Notes under the pieces: model-generated
The model's database searches: none
Told to the model about the DNA's origin: nothing
The model's input: the letters and a program-made list of their open reading frames with translations, nothing else
Assembly: GCA_035369865.1 (NCBI GenBank)
Contig: DAOOVG010000085.1
Coordinates: 1-7,456 of the forward strand
Length of the DNA: 7,456 nucleotides
Direction: 5' to 3'
Source of the DNA: MVYY01 sp035369865
Lineage (GTDB): Bacteria; Bacteroidota; Bacteroidia; Bacteroidales; Paludibacteraceae
Program-made: the position numbers and the translations under genes
Shown: positions 7,183-7,456 of the stretch, one piece after another
How the letters are laid out: every line of letters begins with the position of its first letter
How positions within the stretch are numbered: position 1 is the stretch's first letter

Positions 7183-7207
7183 AATAGCTTTTTAAAAGTT
7201 ATTTTTT
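7183..7207 (+). terminator. Weak intrinsic-terminator-like hairpin after the PRTase gene
   Basis: Bases 7183-7192 and 7194-7203 pair over ten positions, with one pair (G7187-U7199) a wobble only in plus-strand RNA. A run of six T (7202-7207) overlaps the end of the stem and continues past it. It begins 15 bp after the PRTase stop. The stem contains just one G-C pair plus the wobble, so it is weak, but its place and orientation suit the end of the two-gene operon. Confidence 0.4.
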
Positions 7208-7286
7208 AGCTAATTAAAACTTATAATCAATTTAATTTAACATATCCTCATTTAATATCTAAAATCCTATCAAAATAAAACAAATT

Positions 7287-7456
7287 ATGGATAGACGTGA
7301 TTTTTTACGAGCAATTGCTCTAACGGGCGCCGCATTAACAACCATAAAAGAAAGTAAAGCGATGAGTATTCTTACCCAATCGTTTCAAACAAATAATTCT
7401 ACCACAAAATACGATTTGGTAGCTGTCATGGGAGGTGAACCTGAAGAAATGTTTCG
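7287..7456 (+). CDS. Tat-exported DUF362-like protein, N-terminal part, cut by window edge
   Basis: Only the first 56 codons are present. The ATG at 7287 opens a twin-arginine export signal, DRRDFLRAIALTGAAL, in which the R-R-x-F-L core is intact and a short hydrophobic stretch follows; folded, often cofactor-bearing proteins use this route across the inner membrane. The next recognisable segment, YDLVAVMGGEPEEMF (42-56), matches the opening strand of DUF362-family proteins, whose typical start reads like DLVAVkGGEPeaMF before a conserved VKPN segment that would lie beyond the edge. Some DUF362 proteins carry iron-sulfur clusters; their function is not established. The gene lies 119 bp after the PRTase gene, beyond a possible terminator, and no clear -33/-7 promoter is visible in that gap, so whether it is a separate unit is open. 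Upstream bases are A-rich, as usual for translation starts in this phylum. Confidence 0.7.
   Translation, partial: MDRRDFLRAIALTGAALTTIKESKAMSILTQSFQTNNSTTKYDLVAVMGGEPEEMF

Noticed and set aside
1..7456. CRISPR arrays, tRNA or rRNA genes, insertion sequences, integrase genes or att sites
   Set aside because: No regularly spaced repeats, transposase motifs, terminal inverted repeats or folded RNA genes were seen on reading both strands; the genes are intact and of typical length.

Overview
The window looks like a low-G+C Bacteroidota chromosome, most like a member of the Bacteroidales. The evidence is a SusC/SusD pair, promoter elements of the Bacteroidota -33/-7 type (TTTG and TAnnTTTG), very A+T-rich intergenic DNA and no strong Shine-Dalgarno sites. 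Species cannot be fixed from the sequence alone.

Left part (1-5631, all on the minus strand): one end of a polysaccharide utilization locus (PUL). Read in the direction of transcription, it has a SusC-like TonB-dependent outer-membrane transporter (2377-5631), its SusD-like glycan-binding lipoprotein (613-2367), a strong hairpin with a U-tract (547-583), and the first 166 codons of a secreted glycoside hydrolase family 9 (GH9) enzyme that runs off the left edge. GH9 enzymes are endo-acting beta-glucanases, so the locus probably targets a beta-1,4-linked glucan such as cellulose fragments, xyloglucan, mixed-linkage glucan or glucomannan. The enzyme would cut the chain, SusD would hold the product at the surface, and SusC would import it with energy from TonB.

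Middle (5632-6247): a 616-bp, extremely A+T-rich divergent intergenic region. It holds a well-formed minus-strand promoter for the PUL (5948-5979) that implies a leader of about 310 nt before susC, and a plus-strand -7 element (6204-6211) close to the next gene. A short palindrome and a pair of direct repeats are possible operator sites.

Right part (6248-7456, plus strand): a tightly spaced pair, a six-helix membrane protein resembling an ECF-transporter substrate-binding (S) component and a small phosphoribosyltransferase, which together suggest uptake and salvage of a nucleobase or similar ring compound. A weak terminator-like hairpin follows. Last comes the start of a Tat-exported protein with a DUF362-like opening, cut by the right edge.

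Most of this is familiar Bacteroidota architecture. The points most worth a second look are the transporter-phosphoribosyltransferase pair, the lysine at the site of the usual catalytic aspartate in that enzyme, and the tandem hairpins between susD and the GH9 gene. No wholly new system is evident.
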